From Candidatus Caenarcanales bacterium (lineage in GTDB: Bacteria; Cyanobacteriota; Vampirovibrionia; Caenarcaniphilales; Caenarcanaceae), in NCBI GenBank assembly GCA_947489925.1, contig CANLFK010000097.1:1-8331 (forward strand): 8,331 nucleotides of DNA. Reading direction: 5' to 3'. A program made the translations under genes and the position numbers. Below, piece after piece: positions 1 through 6,562 of the stretch. How positions within the stretch are numbered: position 1 is the first letter of the stretch; every line of letters begins with the position of its first letter. The notes beneath the pieces are model-generated. The model did not search any database. It was not told the DNA's origin and saw nothing but the letters and a program-made list of their open reading frames with translations.

Positions 1-4
1 GTTC

Positions 5-29
5 GGAGAGGGGATGGGGGTGAGGTCGG
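5..29. repeat. G-rich tract, possible dispersed repeat
   Basis: Runs of G (GG, GGGG, GGGGG, GG, GG) with very short spacers sit in a window that is otherwise overwhelmingly A and T. Four closely spaced G runs could form a two-tetrad G-quadruplex on the plus strand. From memory, similar elements (complement CCTCACCCC...CCCCTCTCC) recur in the intergenic DNA of several unrelated phyla, including Cyanobacteria. Only this copy is visible, so its repeat status is inference. Confidence 0.35.
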
Positions 30-157
30 TGAAATTTGAATTGAAAATAAAATCTTTCATGCCTTTGTAAACTTGCTTCTTGAACGGCTTTTTACATTTT
101 TTAGCCGTCGAACTCACATTAAATTATTTTCTCTACTTTAACTCATGCAAAATCCTT

Positions 158-170
158 GGGGGCTGGGGGG
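158..170. repeat. Second G-rich tract (G5-CT-G6)
   Basis: Five Gs, CT, then six Gs lie flush against AT-rich sequence on both sides. The reverse complement CCCCCCAGCCCCC resembles C-rich intergenic elements that I recall from cyanobacterial and other genomes. With the tract at 5-29 it brackets about 130 bp of otherwise featureless DNA. Whether it is a repeat family member cannot be decided from one window. Confidence 0.35.
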
Positions 171-195
171 TTTATTAAGTCATAAAATACTCAAG

Positions 196-218
196 GACTA
201 TTTTAGTCGGGAAATAGT
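196..218 (-). terminator. Weak hairpin(s) after purC
   Basis: Two mutually exclusive inverted repeats lie just past the purC stop. One is GACTA-TTT-TAGTC (196-208). The other is ACTATTT (197-203) with AAATAGT (212-218) around an 8-nt loop. The stems are short and AT-rich, and no clear U-tract follows on the minus strand, so this is at best a weak transcription end for the purC message. Confidence 0.25.
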
Positions 219-223
219 ATAGC

Positions 224-1216
224 TTAAAATACAGCTGGAATAATCTCATATTCAAAACTTTCAGAAGCTGGACTAATGAGCAATCGTTCACATAAATCTT
301 CAACCAAATTAACTTTTAAATCGCTTAATTTTAAATTTAAGAATTTGCCAAATTTAATATTTTCTACTTCATTAAAACCTAATTGTTTGCTAGCTGAAGT
401 TAAGGTTCTTCCACTTGGATCAAGTAAGCCAGCTTGTGGATAAATAAATAAATTGATTTCAACAGGAGTTTTCAAATTATCTTTCGGAGAAATTAAAACC
501 TCACTTAACTTATCAGAAATAAATTCATAATTTTCTAAAACACCACCCAAACCTTGTCTGTAACGGTCTTTGTCTAATTTTTTTGCATTATCTGGTTTAT
601 GATTATCCGTGTTTCTAAGCCATAAACGCATATTATCTGGGCTTAATTCATCAGCCAAATAAATTTCACGATTTGCATTAAAACCAAATTCTAATTTCAT
701 ATCAATTAAATCAATTTCAGCTTGTGAAAAAACATGCAAAAGCAACCAATTAATGATTAAAGTCTGATTTTTAATTTTCATTAACTCTGAAGCTGAAATT
801 ATTTTTAATTCTAAAATTTCGCTTTCACATAAAAGTGGATCATTTAATTTATCGTCTTTCAGATGAAATTGAATAATTGGTCTATCAAATTTATGTCCTT
901 CTTGTATTCCCAATCTTTCACAAATGCTTCCAGCCGCAAAATTTCGTATAATTACTTCAATTGGTATCATTTGCAAAGCTGTAACTTCGGCAACCTGTGG
1001 GGAAACTTGCTTAAGATAATGTGTTTGAATTTTCTGAGAATTTAAAAAATTAAATAATTTGGCTGAAATTGAAGAATTAATTAAACCTTTTCCTTTAATA
1101 TTTTCTTGCTTTTGACCATTAAAAGCCGTTATTGCATCTTTGAATTCCATCTGAGCTGTTTCAGATTCACCATTCCAATAAAGCTTTTTTGCTTTACCTT
1201 CTTTATAAGTCATCAT
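224..1216 (-). CDS. purC: PurC-PurS fusion: SAICAR synthetase with C-terminal PurS domain
   Basis: The N-terminal part (about residues 3-238) is phosphoribosylaminoimidazole-succinocarboxamide synthase, which joins CAIR and aspartate using ATP in cytosolic purine synthesis. It shows the N-terminal EGKAKKLY, the first family signature MIPIEVIIRNFAAGS (83-97), the second signature LIDMKLEFG (170-178), ADELSPD (188-194) and DKDRYRQGLGG (215-225). Bacterial PurC is usually about 240 residues; this protein is 330. Residues about 251-330 match PurS, the small FGAM synthetase subunit, with GLLDPSGRTL (263-272), LGF (279-281), GK (290-291) and DLCERLL (307-313). The junction lies in one uninterrupted frame with a linker near 238-250. 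The PurC part has about 7 extra residues after RLW (197-199), where Leu200 replaces the usual Asp. Two adjacent ATGs start the gene with no clear Shine-Dalgarno. The PurC call is near certain and the PurS call is strong. Confidence 0.95.
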   Translation of the reverse strand: MMTYKEGKAKKLYWNGESETAQMEFKDAITAFNGQKQENIKGKGLINSSISAKLFNFLNSQKIQTHYLKQVSPQVAEVTALQMIPIEVIIRNFAAGSICERLGIQEGHKFDRPIIQFHLKDDKLNDPLLCESEILELKIISASELMKIKNQTLIINWLLLHVFSQAEIDLIDMKLEFGFNANREIYLADELSPDNMRLWLRNTDNHKPDNAKKLDKDRYRQGLGGVLENYEFISDKLSEVLISPKDNLKTPVEINLFIYPQAGLLDPSGRTLTSASKQLGFNEVENIKFGKFLNLKLSDLKVNLVEDLCERLLISPASESFEYEIIPAVF

Positions 1217-1249
1217 GAAATAAATTGAAGCTTTTATATTTAAAAATGT

Positions 1250-1278
1250 ATTTTAGCTTTTTAAAATTAACTTAGCAA
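1250..1278 (-). promoter_or_regulatory. Candidate sigma70-type promoter for purC
   Basis: Reading the minus strand, TTGCTA (1278-1273) is followed after exactly 17 nt by TAAAAT (1255-1250), matching 4 of 6 and 5 of 6 consensus bases. The predicted start would leave a leader of roughly 25-30 nt before the purC ATG. Such matches arise easily in AT-rich DNA, so support is moderate. If real, purC is transcribed separately from ppc. Confidence 0.4.
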
Positions 1279-1295
1279 GAATTCTTTATAAATTC

Positions 1296-3875
1296 CTATA
1301 CTGAATTGCGACTAGCATTGACATTAGCGGCTAAGGATTTAATAATAATTTTTTCAAAAATCTCTTTTTTAGAAGCATTAATTTCTGGTTCACGAGCTTT
1401 GCACATTGCATAATGCTGAATGACTAAAAGAGGCAAAACTATTTTTTCACGCAATTGTATTGAAGCTTTTGAAACTAAAGAATTTTCCATTAATGTAGGC
1501 TCTTGGCTAATTTCTTTAAGCATTTCACTTGTCAATTCAGCTTCATTTTTTAATAAAAGCCAAAAATTAGCGAATTTCTTGTCCTCTCTCAAGTATTCAG
1601 TCAGAGCAAAATTAGACTTGGCTAAGCTCTGCATAGAATTTTCAAGTAAAGCTCTAAAAAATAAACATTCTTGATAAAGTTTTTGCAAGTTTTCTTTAGT
1701 CTTTGAATCTCTTGAAATTAAGCTTTTTAAAGCACTTCCTAGACCATAAAAACCTAAAATATTTTGTTTCATTTGTGTCCAAGCTCCCACAAAAGGAATA
1801 GCTCTTAAGTCTTCGAACTTTAATTTATCGCTACTTCCTCTTTTGACTGGACGACTACCAATTTTAAGTGATGAATAATATTTTAAAGGTGTAATTTCTT
1901 CAAGATAAGGTATAAACAATTTATCATTTCTTAGCTCCAGATAAGCTTTATAAGACAAATCTGCCAAAGATTCAATTAATTCCCAATTATCTTTTTGGTC
2001 TGGACTTAAATTAAAATTTTGAGCAGTAAATAATTTAGGTTCTAAACCAGCAGTTAAAAGCTGTTCGAGGTTGAATTGAGCTGATTCTTTAGTGCCAAAT
2101 TTAGAAGAAATTGTTTGTCCTTGAATAGTAAGTTGTATTTGTTCAGATTCAATTGATGAGCCAAGAGAGCGGTAAAATTTATGCGTATTTCCTCCGCCCC
2201 GTGAAGGTGGCCCGCCTCGACCATCAAAGAAAATAATTTTTATGTCAGCTTTTCTGGATATTTTTGTTAAATTTTGTTTAGCTTTAAAAATTGACCAATT
2301 TGCCATAAAATAGCCTCCGTCCTTTGTTCCATCAGAAAAGCCAAGCATGACAATTTGTTTATGATTATATTTTTTTAAATAATTGAAATAAGTTTGATCT
2401 TTGTATAAACCATTCATAATATCTTCGGCATTTTTTAAATCTTCAATTGTTTCAAACAAAGGAATAATTTCTAAATCTAAATCTTTAAGTTTCCAGCCAG
2501 AACAGTGAGCTAAGAAAATAATTTCAAAGATATTAGCGACATTTTGAGTATTACTAATGACATAACGGCATAAAGCTTTTAAACCATTTTGTACTTGTAT
2601 TTTTTTTGCAACTTTAAATGAATTAATGGTTTCCTTTGCCAAATCAGTTAAGCCATTAAAATCATAATTAATAACTTCTTGACTTTCAGTATAATTTTTT
2701 AATAATTTAACTTTTTCTGAAATACTTAAACTTAAATAATCAATTCCTAAAATTTCGGCTATAACTTGACCATGAATTCGGCTATCTTGCCTTAAATCAA
2801 GTGATGCAAAATGAAAACCAAAAACTTCAACTTTGCGTATAAAATCTTGCAAATCTGCTAAAAATAAATTTTTGTATTTTCTCTGTAAATTACTTTCAAT
2901 ACTTTTTAAATCTGAAATTAAATCATTTGCCGTCAAATAAGCTAAGCCCAACTCTACTTCGCAATCAGTGATAATACAAGCTTGTAATTTATTTTCAACT
3001 TCTATTAAACTTTCTAAAATTCCATTAAAAGTTAATCTTCTTTTTAATTTTTGTATATCTTTTAAATAAAGTTCTATTAAACTATTTTTTAAAGTTTGAG
3101 CTACTTTTAAAGTTATATCAGCCGTTACAAAAGGATTTCCATCTCGATCTCCACCAGGCCAAAAACCTAATTCTAAACAAGTTTTTTCTGAGTTTAATTG
3201 CTTTTGAATGCTGGGCAAAGCTTTATAAAATATATTTTCTAAATACCAAATTAAACTTTTTGCTTCATCTAATGGGCTAGGTTTACTATTATTCCTAAAA
3301 CTAGTTCTAGCCATTTGCAAAAGTAAATTACTGATTTCTTCCAAATTATTTTGCTTAATTGCTACTGTTAAATCTGAAATAATACCCAAAATTGAATTGG
3401 GATAAAACTGGGTTGGATGAGCGGTTAAGGTAATTCTAATTTTATATTCTTCTAAAATTTCTTTTAATAAAATTTGTTTTTCAGGTTTACTTTGTATTAA
3501 AGAATTAATCAAATAATTTAAAGTTCCAGAACCTTGTAAATCATTAACTTTTTCAAATCCAGCTTCTTCTAAAGCATCGAATAAAACAACTTGTCTTTCA
3601 ATGAATTGTAAAAATAAAAATAATAAATCTAAATTATCTTCTACTTTTAATAAATTAATTTCTTTTAAAAAGTCCTCTACAATTTGAACGGGGCTTAACT
3701 TATTAGAAAGTCCTTTTTTGCAATGATTAAAAAATAATGGCAAATGAGAACCCGCCTCCTCAAGCTTTTCAAAAGGTAAATCTAAAAATAAACCATTGTA
3801 AACTTGATATTTTCGGGCAATTTCTTTCTCAAAGGCTTGCAACATTAAATCTTGTGAATTATTAATTAAATACAT
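1296..3875 (-). CDS. ppc: Phosphoenolpyruvate carboxylase, Bacteroidetes-like type
   Basis: It carboxylates PEP with bicarbonate to oxaloacetate, the cytosolic anaplerotic reaction feeding the TCA cycle and aspartate synthesis. At 859 residues it is near full family length. Catalytic motifs are present: TAHPTQ with His153 (151-156), GGDRDGNPFVT (241-251), GFHFASLDLRQDS (353-365), GFSDGTKDGG (512-521) and the glycine-rich loop FFDGRGGPPSRGGG (549-562). In most proteobacterial and plant enzymes this loop reads FHGRGG(T/S)(V/I)GRGG and the protein ends in QNTG. Here the loop has Asp for His and Pro-Pro, and the C-terminus is NASRNSV. These variants, and the N-terminal KYQVYNGLFLDLPFE segment, match what I recall of Bacteroidetes PEP carboxylases, suggesting transfer or a shared divergent clade. 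It lies 60 bp after parA with no clear promoter, so co-transcription is possible. No strong ribosome site precedes the ATG; Met11 is an alternative start. Confidence 0.96.
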   Translation of the reverse strand: MYLINNSQDLMLQAFEKEIARKYQVYNGLFLDLPFEKLEEAGSHLPLFFNHCKKGLSNKLSPVQIVEDFLKEINLLKVEDNLDLLFLFLQFIERQVVLFDALEEAGFEKVNDLQGSGTLNYLINSLIQSKPEKQILLKEILEEYKIRITLTAHPTQFYPNSILGIISDLTVAIKQNNLEEISNLLLQMARTSFRNNSKPSPLDEAKSLIWYLENIFYKALPSIQKQLNSEKTCLELGFWPGGDRDGNPFVTADITLKVAQTLKNSLIELYLKDIQKLKRRLTFNGILESLIEVENKLQACIITDCEVELGLAYLTANDLISDLKSIESNLQRKYKNLFLADLQDFIRKVEVFGFHFASLDLRQDSRIHGQVIAEILGIDYLSLSISEKVKLLKNYTESQEVINYDFNGLTDLAKETINSFKVAKKIQVQNGLKALCRYVISNTQNVANIFEIIFLAHCSGWKLKDLDLEIIPLFETIEDLKNAEDIMNGLYKDQTYFNYLKKYNHKQIVMLGFSDGTKDGGYFMANWSIFKAKQNLTKISRKADIKIIFFDGRGGPPSRGGGNTHKFYRSLGSSIESEQIQLTIQGQTISSKFGTKESAQFNLEQLLTAGLEPKLFTAQNFNLSPDQKDNWELIESLADLSYKAYLELRNDKLFIPYLEEITPLKYYSSLKIGSRPVKRGSSDKLKFEDLRAIPFVGAWTQMKQNILGFYGLGSALKSLISRDSKTKENLQKLYQECLFFRALLENSMQSLAKSNFALTEYLREDKKFANFWLLLKNEAELTSEMLKEISQEPTLMENSLVSKASIQLREKIVLPLLVIQHYAMCKAREPEINASKKEIFEKIIIKSLAANVNASRNSV

Positions 3876-3935
3876 AAAACAAAAATCAACTAAATCCTAA
3901 TAAATAAATATACTCTCTCTTTGGGTAAAATTAGC

Positions 3936-5276
3936 TTAAATTAAAGCCATTTCTTTATCTTTATATTGTTCTGATTGTTGCTCTTCATTTTCTTCGGTAT
4001 TTATTTTCAAATGTCCATCAATTGCCAAAAAGCTTTCTTCGATATTATATAATATTTGACGAGCCAAAGATTTAAATTCTAAAGCGGCAACCGAAGCGGC
4101 ATTTCCTCTTTTTTGCTTTTCAGCCTGAAAAATAGTAAGCCCTTGCCCCGAACATTGAGCAATACAATTACGATTATGAATAATTTGACTGAAAACTTGT
4201 AATTTATATTGATTTTTAATTTGTAAAACTGGCTTGCTGATATTTAAAGCTAAATCTACATTATTTCCGACAACACCCAAAATCTTAATGCGGTTTTTGC
4301 TGCCTTGTAATAAATGCGTTAAACCATAAATCGAAAAAGGTTTTAAATCACTTGGCACAATCATATAATCACCAGCTAAAGTTGCCAATTCAAAAGTTAT
4401 ATCCATGGCTGGTGGCACATCAATAAAAATAAAATCATAATTTGTTCCTTTCAAGGCGTCGATTCTTTCTTTTAAGAAAAATTCTTTGCGACTAGTCGTT
4501 TTTTTGGCAAATTCATGCAAAGACTGATACAAATCAATATTAGAAGGAATTAAATCAATATGATTACCATTAGCATTTTCCCAAATTAACTTATCTAGTG
4601 AGCTTCTGGGATAATCATCAAATAAAGCCACAATATTACGATCTTGCGTATTTGGCGGATAAATTCCTAAACCCAAAGTGGTATTAGCCTGCGCGTCAAG
4701 ATCAATAATTAAAACCTTATAACCAAACTCAACCAAAGCGGCTGCCAAATTAATGCTTAAAGTTGTTTTGCCAACGCCACCTTTATTATTATAAACCGTA
4801 ATTACTTTAGCTTTTAAATTTTTGTTTTCAAGGTCTTCTTCAAAAAACTTATGAGATAAAATAGCAGAAATCTGTTCCAAAGCGGAAGTTGAACGCAAAT
4901 TAGCAAAATCTATTACTTTATTAATTTTGCCATCTAGCGAATAATCATAAATAATTAATTCTTGTCCATTAGTCAAAACACCATAACGAACTTTGCTAAA
5001 TTCTTGTTGTTTAAAAATATATTCAATTTGATGAGTATAAAGGCTTAAATCCGACTTAGGAGATTTAGTTTCAATGAAAAAATAAGGTTCAAATTTATCG
5101 CTTTGAGCTTTACCAACCAAAAAGTCAATTTCGCCACGATTAAATTGATATTCTTGTCGCCAATCAGAAGTGTCAAACTCTAAATATCTCAGCAAGGAAG
5201 CAATTAATTTAGTTTTTACATCGCCTTCTGAATAACACTCTGTAAGCTCAATTTGACTTTGCCAAAAATCTTTCAT
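3936..5276 (-). CDS. ParA/MinD-type ATPase with N-terminal PD-(D/E)xK (HsdR_N-like) domain
   Basis: Residues about 1-130 resemble the N-terminal nuclease domain of type I restriction HsdR: E17 in the first helix (EGDVKTKLI), D51 in GEIDFLVG, and E69-x-K71 in FIETKSP form a complete PD-(D/E)xK set, followed by YGVLTNG (98-104). Residues about 157-415 are a ParA-family ATPase: deviant Walker A KGGVGKTT (165-172, with signature Lys165), switch I DLDAQAN (192-198) and Walker B FIFIDVPP (282-289). The tail (about 425-446) is acidic and Glu/Gln-rich. ParA ATPases usually position DNA or protein cargo with a ParB-like partner. None follows here; the next gene is ppc, so this is probably not a standard chromosome-partition ParA. 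I recall similar fusions in cyanobacteria. Whether the front domain cuts DNA or only binds something is unknown. The start ATG lacks a clear Shine-Dalgarno, and the frame opens directly into the nuclease domain. Confidence 0.88.
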   Translation of the reverse strand: MKDFWQSQIELTECYSEGDVKTKLIASLLRYLEFDTSDWRQEYQFNRGEIDFLVGKAQSDKFEPYFFIETKSPKSDLSLYTHQIEYIFKQQEFSKVRYGVLTNGQELIIYDYSLDGKINKVIDFANLRSTSALEQISAILSHKFFEEDLENKNLKAKVITVYNNKGGVGKTTLSINLAAALVEFGYKVLIIDLDAQANTTLGLGIYPPNTQDRNIVALFDDYPRSSLDKLIWENANGNHIDLIPSNIDLYQSLHEFAKKTTSRKEFFLKERIDALKGTNYDFIFIDVPPAMDITFELATLAGDYMIVPSDLKPFSIYGLTHLLQGSKNRIKILGVVGNNVDLALNISKPVLQIKNQYKLQVFSQIIHNRNCIAQCSGQGLTIFQAEKQKRGNAASVAALEFKSLARQILYNIEESFLAIDGHLKINTEENEEQQSEQYKDKEMALI

Positions 5277-5378
5277 GCTTTAATTAATTATTTAGATAGT
5301 CTCAAACTTATTATTTTCAGAATATTCCCTAAAAAAGCTTGATTTAAAACAAATAATTAAATTTGGTCTATTTATTAA

Positions 5379-5407
5379 TTTACTTAAGCTTAATGGCATT
5401 GTATTAT
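5379..5407 (+). promoter_or_regulatory. Candidate promoter for the FKBP-DUF4330 operon
   Basis: TTTACT (5379-5384) and TATTAT (5402-5407) are separated by 17 nt, a good sigma70-type arrangement, giving a leader of about 20-25 nt before the ATG at 5437. A perfect 10-bp palindrome TTAAGCTTAA (5384-5393) overlaps the end of the -35 box and the spacer and could be an operator, although such palindromes are common by chance in AT-rich DNA. The rest of the 160-bp divergent region (5277-5436) shows only AT-rich sequence. Confidence 0.4.
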
Positions 5408-5436
5408 GAATTAAGTCTAAATAAATTCAACGAAAT

Positions 5437-5922
5437 ATGAGTAAAAATATGAGTTTTAAAAGTTCAATTTTTTTGATTGCTTGCTTAATTGGTTTAAGTG
5501 GCTGTACTGCTAGCAATCAAGATATTAATACTTCTCAAAGCAATGCTGATATTTCGGCTAAAATCAAGTTTAAAAACAAAAAAGAAAAGAAAATGAGCGA
5601 ATTAAAAATTACAGATGATGTCATTGGATCTGGTGCTTTAGCAGAAAAAGGCAAAAAAATATCTGTCCATTATACTGGTACTTTATATCCATCTGGTGAG
5701 AAATTTGACAGTTCAGTAGATCGTGGACAACCTTTTGAATTCACTTTAGGAATAGGTCAAGTTATTAAAGGTTGGGATGAAGGTTTTGCTGGCATGAAAG
5801 TCGGTGGAAAGAGAACTTTAATTATTCCTCCAGATATGGCATATGGTTCAAGCGGAGCTGGTGGTGCTATTCCTCCTAATGCAACCTTAAGATTTGAAGT
5901 TGAACTTTTGGGTGTTAAGTAA
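5437..5922 (+). CDS. FKBP-type peptidyl-prolyl cis-trans isomerase, lipoprotein
   Basis: The enzyme catalyses proline cis-trans isomerisation, assisting protein folding. Residues 1-23 form a lipoprotein signal: a short basic start, hydrophobic 11-20, and lipobox LSGC with Cys23 as the predicted lipidated residue. Thr at +2 does not signal inner-membrane retention by the E. coli rule. A Ser/Asn/Lys-rich linker follows (24-52). The FKBP domain (about 55-161) keeps the FKBP12 pocket: HYTG, FDSS, the Phe of PFEF, VIKGWDEG, AYG and NATLRFEVELLGV, so activity is likely. The start at 5437 has no good ribosome site; Met5 (5449) is an alternative that also keeps the signal. Met53 (5593) follows a purine-rich run and would give a compact cytosolic FKBP of about 109 residues, so dual localisation is conceivable. 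It is the first gene of a cluster with the next gene 2 bp downstream. Confidence 0.93.
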   Translation: MSKNMSFKSSIFLIACLIGLSGCTASNQDINTSQSNADISAKIKFKNKKEKKMSELKITDDVIGSGALAEKGKKISVHYTGTLYPSGEKFDSSVDRGQPFEFTLGIGQVIKGWDEGFAGMKVGGKRTLIIPPDMAYGSSGAGGAIPPNATLRFEVELLGVK

Positions 5923-5924
5923 AA

Positions 5925-6476
5925 ATGTCTGAAGAAAAGCCTAAAATGTCACTTAATGATAAAAGACCAATTTTAATTATTTTGGTAATTACTTTTTTGC
6001 TTAGTGGCATTGGCTTTACACTTAATAAATTAAAAAATACTGGTGTTAGTAAGTCAATTAAAGGCACTGAATTAATTAGCTTAGATTTATGGCTAGATGA
6101 AGTGCCGACTACTAATAGTAAATTGTTTACAAATAATGATTACACTAATTTAATTATTCGTAATCGTCCTCACGGAAAGCTAAAAATCACTAGTTCTAAT
6201 TGCATTCCTTTAACAACTAAGCGTTTTTATTTAAGGCGTGTCAGCATTCCGACTGATGATGAGCCAATGACTGAACCTTTTTCTGAACCGTTTTTGTGGC
6301 AATGCAGGCTGACTTTGCTCGATAATCAAGCTCTTTCAACTGAAAATGGATATTTATCGCATGGTAATCAGCTAAAAATGGGAACTCGCATTTCTTTAGA
6401 AGGAGCAAATTACCGTGTCGATGGCTTTATTGTTAATATTCAGCCAACTAAATTAAAAGCTAAAGTTTCAGATTAA
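5925..6476 (+). CDS. DUF4330-like single-pass membrane protein
   Basis: The protein has 183 residues. A short charged N-terminus is followed by one membrane segment (about 15-33) and a probably extracytoplasmic domain. The pattern TNLIIRNRPHGKLKI (74-88) and the C-terminal LKMGTRISLEGANY (150-163) with a trailing beta-rich end resemble DUF4330 proteins, which I know mainly from Cyanobacteria and some Firmicutes and which have no established function. This match is from memory, not a search. The ATG lies 2 bp after the FKBP stop with no clear ribosome site of its own, so translation is probably coupled to the isomerase. The pairing suggests a shared envelope role, perhaps with the isomerase helping to fold exported proteins, but that is inference. 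Two cysteines (93 and 127) lie in the outer domain and could form a disulphide. Confidence 0.72.
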   Translation: MSEEKPKMSLNDKRPILIILVITFLLSGIGFTLNKLKNTGVSKSIKGTELISLDLWLDEVPTTNSKLFTNNDYTNLIIRNRPHGKLKITSSNCIPLTTKRFYLRRVSIPTDDEPMTEPFSEPFLWQCRLTLLDNQALSTENGYLSHGNQLKMGTRISLEGANYRVDGFIVNIQPTKLKAKVSD

Positions 6477-6517
6477 ATTAAATTTCAGACATTTTAATCA
6501 CTTGAAAATAAAAGAGC

Positions 6518-6557
6518 TATGATTCAAAAATAAGAATATGACTAAAATAAAGGAAAG
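6518..6557 (+). promoter_or_regulatory. Possible -10 box and Shine-Dalgarno before the small secreted protein
   Basis: TATGAT (6518-6523) is a plausible -10 box, but only poor -35 matches sit 17-18 nt upstream. AGGAAAG (6551-6557) is a good Shine-Dalgarno, with AGGA ending 8 nt before the ATG at 6563, and it fixes that start. The 86-bp gap after the DUF4330-like gene is compatible with either its own promoter or operon readthrough. Confidence 0.4.
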
Positions 6558-6562
6558 AAATT

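Larger units (their letters stand above)
1..223. other. Non-coding stretch downstream of purC with G-rich tracts
   Basis: No convincing gene is seen here. The plus strand has a short open frame from the left edge to a TAA at 68-70, and the minus strand has one from a GTG at 117 running off the left edge. Both are too short to support. The stretch holds two G-rich tracts (about 5-29 and 158-170), a 6-bp inverted repeat (ACGGCT at 84-89, AGCCGT at 103-108, 13-nt loop) and small hairpins beside the purC stop. It may be the remnant of a lost gene or a landing site for dispersed repeats. Confidence 0.5.

Noticed and set aside
84..108. Inverted repeat ACGGCT...AGCCGT as a terminator
   Set aside because: The stem is only 6 bp with a 13-nt loop and no following T-run, and it belongs to no gene end in the window.
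1..117. Minus-strand open frame from GTG at 117 to the left edge (Lys-rich, then a TPIPSP-like end), and a plus-strand frame ending at 68-70
   Set aside because: Both are under 40 codons within the window, lack a ribosome site, and owe part of their openness to the G-rich tract. The window edge prevents a decision.
863..1045. Plus-strand open frame inside purC
   Set aside because: It is a shadow of the well-supported purC on the other strand, with no domain or ribosome site.
1420..1674. Plus-strand open frame inside ppc
   Set aside because: It is antisense to conserved ppc sequence and shows no coding evidence.
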